A stretch of 64,000 nucleotides of DNA, taken from NCBI RefSeq assembly GCF_963576675.1, contig NC_088916.1, forward strand, positions 20,869,501 through 20,933,500, given 5' to 3'. Under the pieces are notes generated by a model. It made no database searches. It had not been told where the DNA came from and saw only the letters and a program-made list of their open reading frames with translations. This DNA is from Euphorbia lathyris. Its lineage: Eukaryota > Streptophyta > Magnoliopsida > Malpighiales > Euphorbiaceae. Positions 33,417 to 43,371 of this stretch are shown piece by piece. Position 1 is the stretch's first letter. Each line of letters begins with the position of its first letter. The position numbers were made by a program, and so were the translations under genes.

Positions 33417-34602
33417 CAAGAGAGTTAGAAATTACTCAGTATCACTTATCCTGGTTCGGCTTCTCTGCTTACGTCCAGTCCCCAGACTCGTTCGGGCTTT
33501 TAGAATCCAATACTGAGCTCTTTAAGGGTAGAGCACAAACCGGTTACAAGGCAGTTGAATATGCAAGAGTACCTTCCTATATTCGTCTACTCAACTCCTA
33601 CTAAGTGCTACAACCCAGCACCTAGATTTCTCTTCCACTGAGTATTTACAACTAAACACTCAGCTTGACACTCTCAATTCACAATTGATACAACTTGCTC
33701 TTTTTGGAATAAGAACACTTTAGATGATTACAGAATAATCAATCTAGCATTTACACAAGGAATAGAAAGTGGGTGTAAGATTTCTTTCTTGTTTTTGAGT
33801 GCTTTGAACTTGTATTTTTCTCTCTTGTATATACTGTAATTCGGTAATGATCCAAGAGAATTGTTTGTCCTTTTATAGTTGAACTTTGAGGATCAAATGA
33901 TTTGAATTTGATGTGTCCGTTGAATCCAAAACGGCTCTTTTGGGGACAAGCTTCTGGTCAGCTTCAGATGTGCAGGCCTATCATGTTTTCTGATTTCCTC
34001 ATATGTCAGGCTTGTCTTCTTCCTACAAGCTTTGTCTTCTTGCGGAAGTTTGTCTTATAGCAAAGAACAGTTGACCCATACACCTTGGAATTTGGCTTTT
34101 GCGTAATTCCAAGACTTCTATTATTGGTGCAGACAGTTGTCGAATTTGTCTTTTAGCTAACGGATCATTCATGCTGTCCTGAAGATCACTCAGCTTCACT
34201 TCGACAGTCATTGTCTTTGATTGTTACCAATTCTCATACTGAGTTCTTTTTCACTCAGCTTCCATAGTCCGCTTCGTTCTGCAAGATCTAGTTTTGAAGC
34301 AAACTTCTTTTTATGCCGAGTTCCGTTCCACTCAGCTTCTTTAATCAGCTTCTTTCTTGAGCTGTTGTTTTGAAGATGACTTATCTTCTCTTATGCTGAG
34401 TCGCTCTTCACTCAGCTTGTATTATGTTCTCATGCTGACTTTGTCCTGTCTTAATCTTTATTTCCTTTTGCATTTATACTCAATATTGAACAAACGGATT
34501 AGTACAATTAAATCAAAGCACTTAAATTTAATTGTCTCTTAATCATGGTTTAAACTTAAATGATTTTGTCAAATCAAAATCTTGTGGAAAGGTGTTTCAA
34601 CA
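33075..34602 (-). repeat. 5' LTR of SIRE-type element B
   Basis: This 1528-base LTR is the partner of 4747-6273. On the minus strand TATAAAA (33877-33871) is a good TATA box. The CA then TA dinucleotide run is at 33367-33413 and a poly-G tract at about 33101-33112. Confidence 0.92.
33871..33877 (-). promoter_or_regulatory. TATA box in the 5' LTR of element B
   Basis: TATAAAAGGAC on the minus strand is conserved at the same LTR position in the other copy (near 5543). It is the likely core promoter. Confidence 0.6.
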
Positions 34603-35952
34603 AAGGGTTGCAATCAGAAGAAGGGCATTGATTTTGATGAGATATTCTCTCATGTTGTCAAGATGACATCTATAAGAAATGTTTTGGGTTTAGCTGCAAG
34701 TCTTGATTTGGAGTTGGAGCAGCTTGATGTGAAAACTGCTTTCTTACATGGTGATTTGCATGAGGAGATATATATGGAGCAACCTGAAGGGTTTGAAGAG
34801 AAGAGAAAAGAAAAGCTTGTTTGTAAGTTGAAGAAGAGTCTTTATAGGCTCAAACAGGCACCAAGGCAATAGTATCAGAAGTTTGATTCTTTTATGACAA
34901 AGAATGGTATTAATAGAACTTCAGCAGATCCTTGTGTGTATTTTAGAAATTTCCCTGGAGGTAACTTTATTATCCTTCTTTTATATGTGGATGATATGTT
35001 GATAGTTGGACAAGATGCAGAGATGATTTCCAACTTGAAGAAGGATTTGTCCAAGTCATTTGACATGAAAGACTTGGGTCCAGCTAAGCAGATCTTAGGA
35101 ATGGAGATAGTTCGTGATAGGAAAGCTGGAAAGTTGTTGTTATCTCAAGAAAAGTATATCGAACGTGTGCTTGAAAGGTTCAATATGAAGAATGCCAAGC
35201 CTGTTAATACACCTTTAGCAGCTCATTTCAAGTTGAGTAATAGAGCTTGTCCTAAAACAGATGAAGAAAAAGCAAGTATGTCTTCTGTTCCTTATTCATC
35301 TACTGTTGGTTCTTTGATGTATGCTATGGTTTGTACTAGACCAGATATTGCACAGGCTGTTGGTTTGGTGAGTAGATACTTATCCAATCCGGGTAAGGTT
35401 CATTGAGAAGTTGTTAAGTGGATTTTCAAATACTTGTACGGTACTTCCAAATTGAGTTTGTGTTATGGAGGTGGCAAACCGATTCTTGAGGGATATACAG
35501 ATGTAGATATGGCTGGTGATCTTGATAATAGAAAGTCTACCTCAGGTTATGTGTTTACATTTTCAGGGGGAGCTATTTCATGGCAATCCAAGCTACAAAA
35601 GTGTGTAGCATTGTCTACTACTGAGGCAGAGTATATAACAGCTGTGGAAGCGTGCAAAGAGATGATTTGGTTGAAGAGGTTTCTTCAAGAGTTGGGTTTG
35701 AAGCAATGTGAGTATGTGACATTCTGTGACAGTCAGAGTGCTTTGGATTTGAGCAAGAATGCCATGTATCATGCTCGTACCAAGCACATTGATATTAGAT
35801 ATCATTAGTTGCGGAATGTGATTGAAGAGAAAGAATTGATGTTAAAGAAAGTCTACAAAGACAAAAATGCAACAGACATGTTAACCAAGGTGGTTCCTAG
35901 AAGTAAGCTTGAGCTTTGTAATAAGCTCTCCGGGATGAGATTCAAACGTTGA
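34603..35952 (+). pseudogene. pol of element A, 3' part (RT and RNase H)
   Basis: It resumes the polyprotein broken at 4746: GCNQKKGIDFDEIFSHVVKM, QLDVKTAFLHG, LYRLKQAPRQ, LLYVDDMLIVG. RNase H follows with YTDVDMAGDLDNRKSTSGY and STTEAEYITA. Stops at 34870 (TAG), 35404 (TGA) and 35806 (TAG) each sit where Copia proteins have tryptophan, so each is one G-to-A change. The natural stop is TGA at 35950-35952. The RT catalytic YVDD is present. Confidence 0.9.
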
Positions 35953-35980
35953 AGAATTTGAGTTTCTTCCTCTCCGTGAT

Positions 35981-35996
35981 GGGCTGGAGGGGGAGA
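35981..35996 (+). other. Polypurine tract of element A
   Basis: GGGCTGGAGGGGGAGA lies directly before the 3' LTR. Confidence 0.88.
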
Positions 35997-36685
35997 TGTT
36001 ATGGGTCCCGCCCATATTTAAGGTCTATTTATTATTAACTTTGGCTTCTTTAAGAAGCTTAGGTTAATGTGTATTTAAGTGAATGAATTGTCATTATTGA
36101 GACAAGTGAAGGAAGAAAAAAAGACACACAAAAGAGAAATTCGTTTTTTGCTTTTCTACATCAGGTCAGTCCATGTTTTTGTGGATTCCCGGAGATTGAA
36201 CCGTCGGATCGTCACGATATTTGGACAGAAGCTTCTTGACATATTGTTCCATGTTCTCACCGTTATGATTGTCGTTCGGTGGCCTGGAAGGTCTGTTCGT
36301 AGTTGGGGCAGATTGTAGACTGATTATTCTCTTTTGTGGTATTTGTTTCTTCTTGTGATCTCTTATTGTTTCATGGTTGTTGGTGGGTTATAAACCTTTT
36401 GTAAGAACTTTGTTGGGTTTGTTTTGCCCTCAATTTTATCATAATAAGAGAAGAAGGGTGGACTCCTCAAAGGTCCCGTGGTTTTTACTCTTCACACCAA
36501 AGAGGTTTTCTACGTATAAATCTTGTGTGTTTGATTTTGGTTTAGATTTCCATTCTTGTAGTTATATTTGTTGCTTTGATTTGGAACTTGGGTTGTGCTT
36601 TGGTTGATTATTTGTGAGATAGATTCTTATGGTGTTGTTATTGGTATTCCGCGTGTTATTGGTAACCCGTCTTTTGGGTCCTTCA
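35997..36685 (+). repeat. 3' LTR of Copia element A
   Basis: This 689-base partner of 1264-1951 is followed by the GAGAG duplication. Differences from the 5' copy are mostly transitions plus small indels. Confidence 0.93.
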
Positions 36686-36817
36686 GAGAGGAATCCGATC
36701 ATAAAAAGGCTTTTGGGAGAGATAAAATTAGTGGCAAATGTTTGGCAGCTGATAGATGGATTTACTGATGTTGGTCGGGTTTTGGGTTTGAGGGGAGGAG
36801 ATTTGCCCGGTTGTTAA
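36686..36817 (+). pseudogene. Second half of the old LINE-type zf-RVT/RNase H remnant
   Basis: Directly after element A the frame reads RNPIIKRLLGEIKLVANVWQ and on to TAA at 36815. Joined to the bases before 1264 (one GAGAG removed) it gives FMWFERNPIIKRL, like the W-x-x-R-N linker after zf-RVT in plant L1-type proteins. The remaining 36818-36884 is non-coding. Confidence 0.6.
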
Positions 36818-37062
36818 TGATGAAAATGGTGCTGGACATATTAATGAAAGTTTTGGTGATGTGGTTGAAATTTAAAGGAGGTCGGGTAAGCCCGAATCTT
36901 TCTGCCCTAATATGCGGCTCTCATCTCACCTGCGGCGCCCTCACTTTTGAGATCGTTGCTAGGTTTTCCGGCCGCTCCTGGCGCACGGTAGTCGCATCTT
37001 TTTGTGGCTGCTCTATCGAATCGCTCTCGTTTCTATTGCACTAGTTATTTTACTCTGACAGA

Positions 37063-38309
37063 ATGGTAGATCAGATTGAGAAGCAATGGAGGAAACTGAA
37101 ACTGACCGAGGAAGAGGATGACGCCATCGTTTTCCATCCAAACGAAACAGGTGCTGACATAGACACAACGAAAAAGATTGTAGGGAGGTTGCTATCACCA
37201 AAGCCGTTGAATATTCGCACCATGTCAAACGCTTTCAACACCATATGGAAAACAAACAAAGGTTTTAAGGTGAATGACTGTGGGGAAGGTCTATTTATGG
37301 TTGAATTCCAATCTGCTAAAGACAAAGAGAGGGTGCTGCGTGACTCTCCTTGGCATTATGACCGTCACCTGGTTATCCTAGCAAACCTGGAAGGGGTCAC
37401 TCAATTATCACAGCTGCAAATGAATTTATGCGAATTTTGGATTAGACTTGTGGATGTGCCTTTATACTGCAGGAACACAGTAGCAATCCAGAAGTTAGCG
37501 GGCCGAGTAGGGGAATTTGTTCAACTCGATAGTGATAGTATGCAGAATTGGGCTAGCTACATTTGAGTGCGGGTCCGTTCTGCTATTTATGTGGAGTTAT
37601 CGGCCATGTCTATGATGACTGTGAAGCAGGATTGGCAAGGGAAGTGAATGATGAATGGCCGTATGACCCGGCTCTCCGGGCGTCACCATCGAGGCTGAGA
37701 TCAGTATCCTATGGAGTTGAGGATAAAAAACAGACCGGCAAGAGTGGGACACGGCCAGATGGGTCGGATAATACCACAGCTAGACGGAAGATCCTCGATG
37801 AGGAGATAGGCAGCAAAACTGGGGAAGGTGAGAGTAACATTCCTATGACTAATGGCGATGAGACTTTAGTCAATGTTGAGAGGGATGGCGACGTGGATAT
37901 GGTGAACACGAATCCGGAGTGGTTACCAACAGTGCAGACAGACAATCTAAACCCTCTGCAGCAGAATGGCGGGCAAGGTATAAGCGTGGGGCCCCAACAT
38001 AATTATGGGTCGTTATGCATGGATTCAGCCAAAACAGCAAAGCCTTTAAACCCGAGCATGAGCGCTACAACCCCACGGAGTCGGACACCAAAACTAAAAA
38101 AATTGGCACGGAACCAATCGCAGAACTCACCAGGGCCACGGGTTACCCCTCATATTGCAGGGACATGTGCAACAAGGCGTAAACGGTCTAGAGAGGATGA
38201 TTTGACGGATGATCTACTGGAGTCGGATCATGGGAATACTAAGCAGAAAATGATAGTGACAACTGACCAGAGGGTGGAGGCCAACACTGGGCCCCACCCT
38301 ACAGTATGA
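37063..38309 (+). pseudogene. ORF1 (gag-like RNA-binding protein) of the LINE
   Basis: ATG 37063 opens a DUF4283-type N-terminal domain (GRLLSPKPLNIRTMSNAF, ...GLFMVEFQSAKDKERVLRDS, SPWHYDRHLVIL). A TGA at 37564 and a shift of frame coincide with loss of about 50 codons, because the next frame starts almost at once with the zinc finger CYLCGVIGHVYDDC. The C-terminal half is polar and ends in basic segments (RRKRSREDD). Its stop TGA (38307-38309) overlaps the ORF2 ATG. The protein would bind LINE RNA. Confidence 0.8.
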
Positions 38310-40987
38310 AAGTTCTCAGCTAAAATGTCCAGGGAATGGGTAACACCTGGACATTCCGAACCCTCCGAAAAATTGTGAGGGAAAATAACCCAGACATGTT
38401 CTTCTTAATGGAAACGCGAATGAAGAAGAATGATTGCTCTAGCTTGTATCGGTCTTTTCCTAAATATAATCTTTTTATTATGGATGCGGTTGGTGCGAGT
38501 GGAGGGCTGATTTTTGGCTGGCAGAAGGAATTGGAGGTAGAAATTACAAATTTTTCTTTACATTGTATTTGTTTTGCAGTTAATTTCAATAATACCCCTC
38601 TGTGGAGGGGAGCCGGTATCTATGGGTGGCCGGAGAAAAACAATAAGAAGCTCACATGGGACCTAATGAACCATATCAACAGTTTTGATCAGCTACCTTT
38701 GGTTTATTTTGGAGATTTCAACGAGATATTATGGTCTTCTGAAAAGAAAGGGGGGAGAGTAAGAGAAGACAGAGAGATGTTTGATTTTCATGAATGCTTA
38801 GAGATATGCAAACTTGTGGATCTAGGGATGACGGGAGGGTCTTATACTTGGCATAATAAAAGGTCCGGGGGGGCTGCTATTTGGGAACGGCTGGACTGCG
38901 CAGTAGCATCGGCTAAATGGATTGAAATGTTTCCAGAAAATCTAGTACGGTCTTTAGCTCGAATCTCATCAGATCACAACCCACTCTTAATTTGCACCAA
39001 CGGAGACGAAGGAGCATCGATGAGGCACAGGAAAATCTTCCGTTTCGAGGCCATGTGGCTTAGAGATGATGAATGCAAGCCAATGATAGAAGAGCAGTGG
39101 ACGGGTTTGCACAGCACGAGTTCCGTACCTACTAAAATTAGTGCAGTAGCCCAAATGTTGCGCAAATGGAGCAGGGAATCGTTCGATCAGCTAAAACAAA
39201 ATGAACAACGGTTAACACGGGAACTTAATGTGCTTCAGCAGTGAGCAGAACCGAGCACACTCAGTAGAGAGAAAGTTTTAGCAACTCAGATCGCGGAGAT
39301 ACAAAAAAGAGACGAAGTTAAATGGCGACAGCGGGCGAAAGCCGAATGGCTGCGGTCTGGGGATCGGAACTCCGGTTTTTTCCATGCCAGGTGTTCAAAT
39401 CGAAAGAAGAGAAATTGTATCCGGAAATTGAAAGATTCCGATGGACAGTGGCAAGAAGGGGATGTGAAGGTATGTGCCGTAGTTAATGATTATTTCTCTG
39501 ACCTTTTCAAATGTTCTAATCCACCATCTGGAAGGTAATACATTGAAGCGGTAGATACCCTCTTGACGGCTCAGCAACAACACGATTTGATGACCCCATT
39601 CAAACGTGAGGAAGTCGACCGTGCAATTCACCAAATGCATCCCACCAAGGCCCCAGGGCCTGACGGTATGTCCCCCATCTTCTTTCAATCCTGTTGGTCT
39701 TTCATTGGTGAGGATGTAGCAGCTATGATCCTTGATTGTCTGAATAATTGCAGAATGCCCATAGATTTGAATCACACTTTCGTTACACTTATCCCTAAAG
39801 TAAAAGAGCCGACCGTGATGAAAGACCTTAGGCCAATTGCCCTGTGCAACGTGCTTTATAAGATTATATCTAAGATCCTAGCAAATAGAATGAAACGTGT
39901 CCTCCCTAGTATCATTGCTGATACACAATCGGCTTTTGTGCCTGGACGGCTGATTACTGATAATGCTATATTAGCCTTCGAAGCTTTTCACAGCATGAAA
40001 ACTAGAAGTAAAGGGGCGTGGGGTAATTTTGCTTTAAAGTTGGATATGAGCAAGGCATATGACAGAATTGAATGGGGTTTCCTCGAAAAAATGCTATTAC
40101 ATCTACAATTTCCGCCAAGGTTCGTACAGCTTGTCATGCTGTGTGTTTCTTCGGTGACGATGTCTTTTCTCATAAATGGGCAGCCCAAAGGCTGGTTAAA
40201 ACCTGCCAGAGGTCTTAGACAGGGGGACCCAATATCCCCATATTTGTTTCTAATCTGTGCTGAAGCGTTGTCTGCCAATATTAGAAAAGCTGAGGCAACG
40301 GGGAGACTGCACGGCTTGAAGCTAACACGGGATAGCCCAAGCATATCTCACCTATTTTTTGCAGATGATTCCCTAATGTTTGGTAGAGCCACAATATCTG
40401 AAATTGCGAATTTGAGAACCTTACTAGGGGAATATGAAGAATGTTCCGGTCAATTGATTAACTTTGAAAAATCAGAAATCTTCTTTAGCCATGGAGTACC
40501 GAACGGAAGGCGTGAGGTCATTTCAACGGCTCTTCGGGTTAGGATCACTGGCTCTTTCCCAAAGTACCTGGGCTTGCCTACGATTGTCGGAAGAAGTAAG
40601 AAAGCAGTTTTCGCAAGCATAAAAGAGCGAATTCACCGTCGACTTAGGGTGTGGGAGGAGAAATTGCTATCCATTGGTGGAAAGGAAATCCTCATTAAAT
40701 CAGTTATTCAGTCAATTCCAACTTATATCATGTCCTGTTTCATGTTGCCTGATAGGTTATGCGAGGAGATCCAGGGACTGACAAGTCGGTTCTGGTGGGG
40801 CGGTTCCGAGACAAAAAGACCGATCTATTGGGTAGCCTGGGATGCTATGTGCAGGACAAAGAACGAAGGGGGTGTCGGATTCCGATGGCTAAAGTCATTT
40901 AACAGGGCCCTACTAGCCAAGCAGATATGGCGGTTACTGAAGAATCCAAGTTCGCTGTGTGCCAGGATACTCAAAGCTAAGTATTAT
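38306..40987 (+). pseudogene. ORF2 (endonuclease and reverse transcriptase) of the LINE
   Basis: The frame from ATG 38306 stays in one phase to the break at 40988, with only three stops: TAA 38321, TGA 39242 and TAA 39536. The endonuclease/exonuclease/phosphatase domain shows MET, IYGWPE, YFGDFNEIL and SSDHNPLL. The RT shows APGPDGMSPIFFQSCW, TLIPKV, KLDMSKAYDRIEW, GLRQGDPISPYLF and the catalytic FADDS, then FEKSEIFF and KYLGLP. The tail LAKQIWRLLKNPSSLCARIL leads into the missing zf-RVT region. The first stop lies at the conserved tryptophan of the endonuclease start. It is relatively young. Confidence 0.88.
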
Positions 40988-41430
40988 TGTAGACACCGAG
41001 TCGGAGGACCTGTGACGAAAACCTGAAAACAAGACGGTTGAAACAATTGATTCCGGAAGTTTTGAAAAACAAAAAATATATAAAGAATAATAAGTACATA
41101 ATAAAGAAGAAAGAGTTACGGCGGGTCGCTGTTGTTGATCGGATGGCTCGCGAATACTTAGCGGCATGGTGCGAGTGCTTAGCGGCGGCCGGCGCACGCT
41201 CGACGACAGTCGGACGCCCGCTCGACGACGCAAAGCGCGCGCTCGACGTCCGTCGGACGCACACATCCAACCACGAATGGCACGTGCTCGGCATCCGAAC
41301 GATGCACGGGCCCGGTGGCACGGAACGCACGCTCGTCGGCGCGTGGACGCCCGACGACACCGAACGCGTGGACGCCCGACGACATCGAACGCGAGCTCGA
41401 CGGCTGCAGGACGTGCGCGCCCCGACGGCC

Positions 41431-41552
41431 GTTGGGCGAGCGCCCAACCACGTCGGGCGGACGCCCAACGCTGTTGGGTGGCCGCCCAACAATTGTTGGG
41501 CGGCCGCCCAACAAATGTTGGGCGACGCCCGATTTTACTCGAGCGTCGCCCA
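41431..41552. repeat. Nested palindromes in U3 of element E
   Basis: Successive palindromes include GTTGGGCGAGCGCCCAAC, GTTGGGCGGCCGCCCAAC (perfect, 18 bases), CCCAACAATTGTTGGG (perfect, 16 bases, overlapping the previous unit), and GGGCGACGC at 41519 paired with GCGTCGCCC ending at 41551. They lie directly upstream of the TATA box. Confidence 0.85.
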
Positions 41553-41559
41553 TTTTTCC

Positions 41560-41594
41560 GGGGATCCGTTTGCCTATAAAAGGCACGGATCCCC
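41560..41594 (+). promoter_or_regulatory. TATA box inside the loop of a 10-bp inverted repeat
   Basis: GGGGATCCGT (41560-41569) and ACGGATCCCC (41585-41594) are perfect complements. TATAAAA (41575-41581) lies in the 15-base interval, itself flanked by GCC and GGC. Transcription from this promoter would start near 41610. Confidence 0.8.
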
Positions 41595-42260
41595 ATGCAT
41601 TTGAGGAGGATGGATTTTTGGAGAGAGCTTTCTCACTCTAAACATTTTTAGAGAGAGAGAGTGATTTTTTTTGAGAAAAATATTTTTTTCTCAAAAATTC
41701 CAAATTTCCTAAAGTTCAATTTTTACTAAATTTTCATTAAAAACGGAAGATCGTGGTTCGTGGAATCAATCGGCTTCGACTGTCAGATACCGAATTTAAG
41801 GTATTTTCCGAGGACTAGACTCTCTTTTATTTTATTTTATTTATCTTCTTCTCCTATTTATTTTTACGTTATAGTTTTTATTTATTTAGTTATTTATTTA
41901 TGTTGTCATATTTTATTTAATTAGCGTATTTATTTAATTTTCATTTCGTGTTGAATAAAATTCGGTTTTGTTTTAAAATAAAAAACCTCGTTTTGATATC
42001 CCAATACGAACCGTGATCCGATAAAAAGGTAGTTCGGGTATCGAAAACGTTGTAATTACAAGTTTTTAATTTAAAAGAAATTTCCAAATAATGATTTGAA
42101 ATAAAAAACGTCGTTTAGGAACTTTCGTTTTCGACTATGATCCATTTTTGGTAGTTCGGAAATCCAAAACGATTGAATTAGATTTAATTTAAAGCTTTCG
42201 AATAAATCTGGAGAATATTGGAGTGCTGCTGTAATTTGTCATTTCTGTCACTAAATGCTG

Positions 42261-42287
42261 TTTACCGACGGATTTTCCGTCGGTAAA
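42261..42287 (+). other. Perfect 12-bp hairpin with a three-base loop
   Basis: TTTACCGACGGA, TTT, TCCGTCGGTAAA. It lies in the transcribed part of the LTR of element E. It is stable as RNA or DNA; its role is unknown. Confidence 0.85.
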
Positions 42288-43110
42288 TCTGTCAAAACGT
42301 AAAAGATGCCATTTCAGTCCCTTTTTCTTAACTTTTAAGCTTTTAATCCTTAATATATATATGTATAGTTATGTAATATATGCTTTTCAAATTATTTTAG
42401 ACCTTTAGTATATGTAATTATTTTAGAATATTTGTATGCTTTTTTATTATTATTCTATTTTACAATATAAGTATATGTATATATATGTCTTTCTTTTTAT
42501 TCATTTGGGCTCTATTAGATTCTATTTTGAAGATTATTTACTTGGGTATTTTGGGAAATAATTAATATATATTAGTATATGTTATTTTTGATATTTAAAA
42601 CTATAATAGATATGTATATATGTAGTTTTGGGATATTTGGATTATTTTAGTGGTTATTAAAGGAAATTATTTTTGGATGAATATTATTTTCTTAGTTATA
42701 GGATTTACTTACTATTTTCACATTTTTAAAGTATAGATATATTGTACCTACTATTTTTATATACATATAGTTTCTTTTGTATAAACTTTTATTTTCTTAT
42801 TCTATTTTTTTGATTTAAATGTATATATATATATATATGCTAGAATTACTTTCTTTATTCCTTTGGACCATTCATTGGTCCATGTTTCAAATGGGCTTTA
42901 TTTGAGTATGAGTCTTGGTTTAAATGGGTTTATTATTATAAGTATAATAGGTAGAGAGTCCATTAAATAAGAGAGGAAAATAAATCACAAAAAGAGAGCT
43001 TTCAATATAATTATATAAACTAATGAATTTTTAGAGTTTCCTAATGTAAGTAAATAGAGTTGTTTTTGTTAACATTTCAAATCATTTCTCAAAACATCAC
43101 GTCTTAAAAC

Positions 43111-43371
43111 CTTAGTCCGTTCCAACGGCGGATTAAGCGAACATTATAATTAAAATCGTTTTCTTTGTGAATAATAGAGTTTTAGAATCATTTTCTTAAA
43201 GGATTTGTACAACATGATATTGACTTGTATGTTTAACCACGTTTTCTCATTAAAAGGTTCTTATCCTAACGTTTTCAAACACTCGAGTCATTCCAACGGC
43301 GATTCGGGTAAAACTTCATCAAACGGGGTTTTAAAACGCACCTAAATCGTTCCAACGGTGATTAAGGTGCG
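43111..43371 (+). other. Three stem-loops sharing the loop core TTCCAACGG
   Basis: Stem 1 is CTTAGTCCG with CGGATTAAG (43111-43137). Stem 2 is ACTCGAGTC with GATTCGGGT (43281-43309). Stem 3 is CGCACCTAAATC with GATTAAGGTGCG (43337-43371). Each has 9 to 12 pairs with at most one mismatch, allowing G-U pairs. The stems differ in sequence but the loop core is identical, the pattern expected of a conserved RNA structure in the R-U5 region. Confidence 0.7.

Larger units (their letters stand above)
4747..34602 (-). mobile_element. SIRE-type Copia retrotransposon B (minus strand), inserted in pol of element A
   Basis: LTRs of about 1.53 kb (33075-34602 as the 5' LTR, 4747-6273 as the 3' LTR on the minus strand) read TGTTGAAACACC to GGGACCAACA. 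The initiator-Met primer site lies next to the 5' LTR and a purine tract next to the 3' LTR. The order gag, protease, integrase, RNase H, then an extra env-like ORF is the SIRE/Maximus layout. The flanking five bases are AATGA and AAGGG, matching at three of five positions, so the target duplication looks decayed. The reverse transcriptase domain is missing and element C splits the env-like ORF. Confidence 0.9.
1264..36685 (+). mobile_element. Copia LTR retrotransposon A, host of the nested insertions
   Basis: The two LTRs (1264-1951 and 35997-36685) begin TGTTATGGG and end CCTTCA. They are flanked by the identical five-base duplication GAGAG (1259-1263 and 36686-36690). A tRNA-iMet primer-binding site follows the 5' LTR and a purine tract precedes the 3' LTR. 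Domain order is gag, protease, integrase, RT, RNase H, so it is Copia. The internal region is split by 29.9 kb of foreign sequence (4747-34602) within the first motif of the reverse transcriptase. Several stops and frameshifts make it non-autonomous today. The LTRs differ at roughly twenty scattered positions by eye. Confidence 0.93.
36885..40987 (+). mobile_element. Plant L1-type LINE, cut at the 3' end by element E
   Basis: It has a short 5' untranslated region with GC-rich sequence (36885-37062), ORF1 (37063-38309) with a DUF4283-like region and a CCHC finger, and ORF2 (from 38306) with endonuclease and reverse transcriptase. The exact 5' boundary is not defined by a target duplication. 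The zf-RVT, RNase H and poly-A tail are absent because element E starts at 40988 inside the RT C-terminal region. No LINE sequence reappears after 55975, so the tail was deleted. Confidence 0.85.

Noticed and set aside
4742..34607. A perfect five-base duplication around element B
   Set aside because: The flanks are AATGA and AAGGG, matching at three positions only; the insertion boundary is supported by the LTR ends and by the rejoined RT of element A instead.
40934..41641. Several overlapping Arg/Pro-rich frames on both strands
   Set aside because: They lie in the GC-rich U3 of the LTR of element E and overlap in all phases; no conserved domain is visible.
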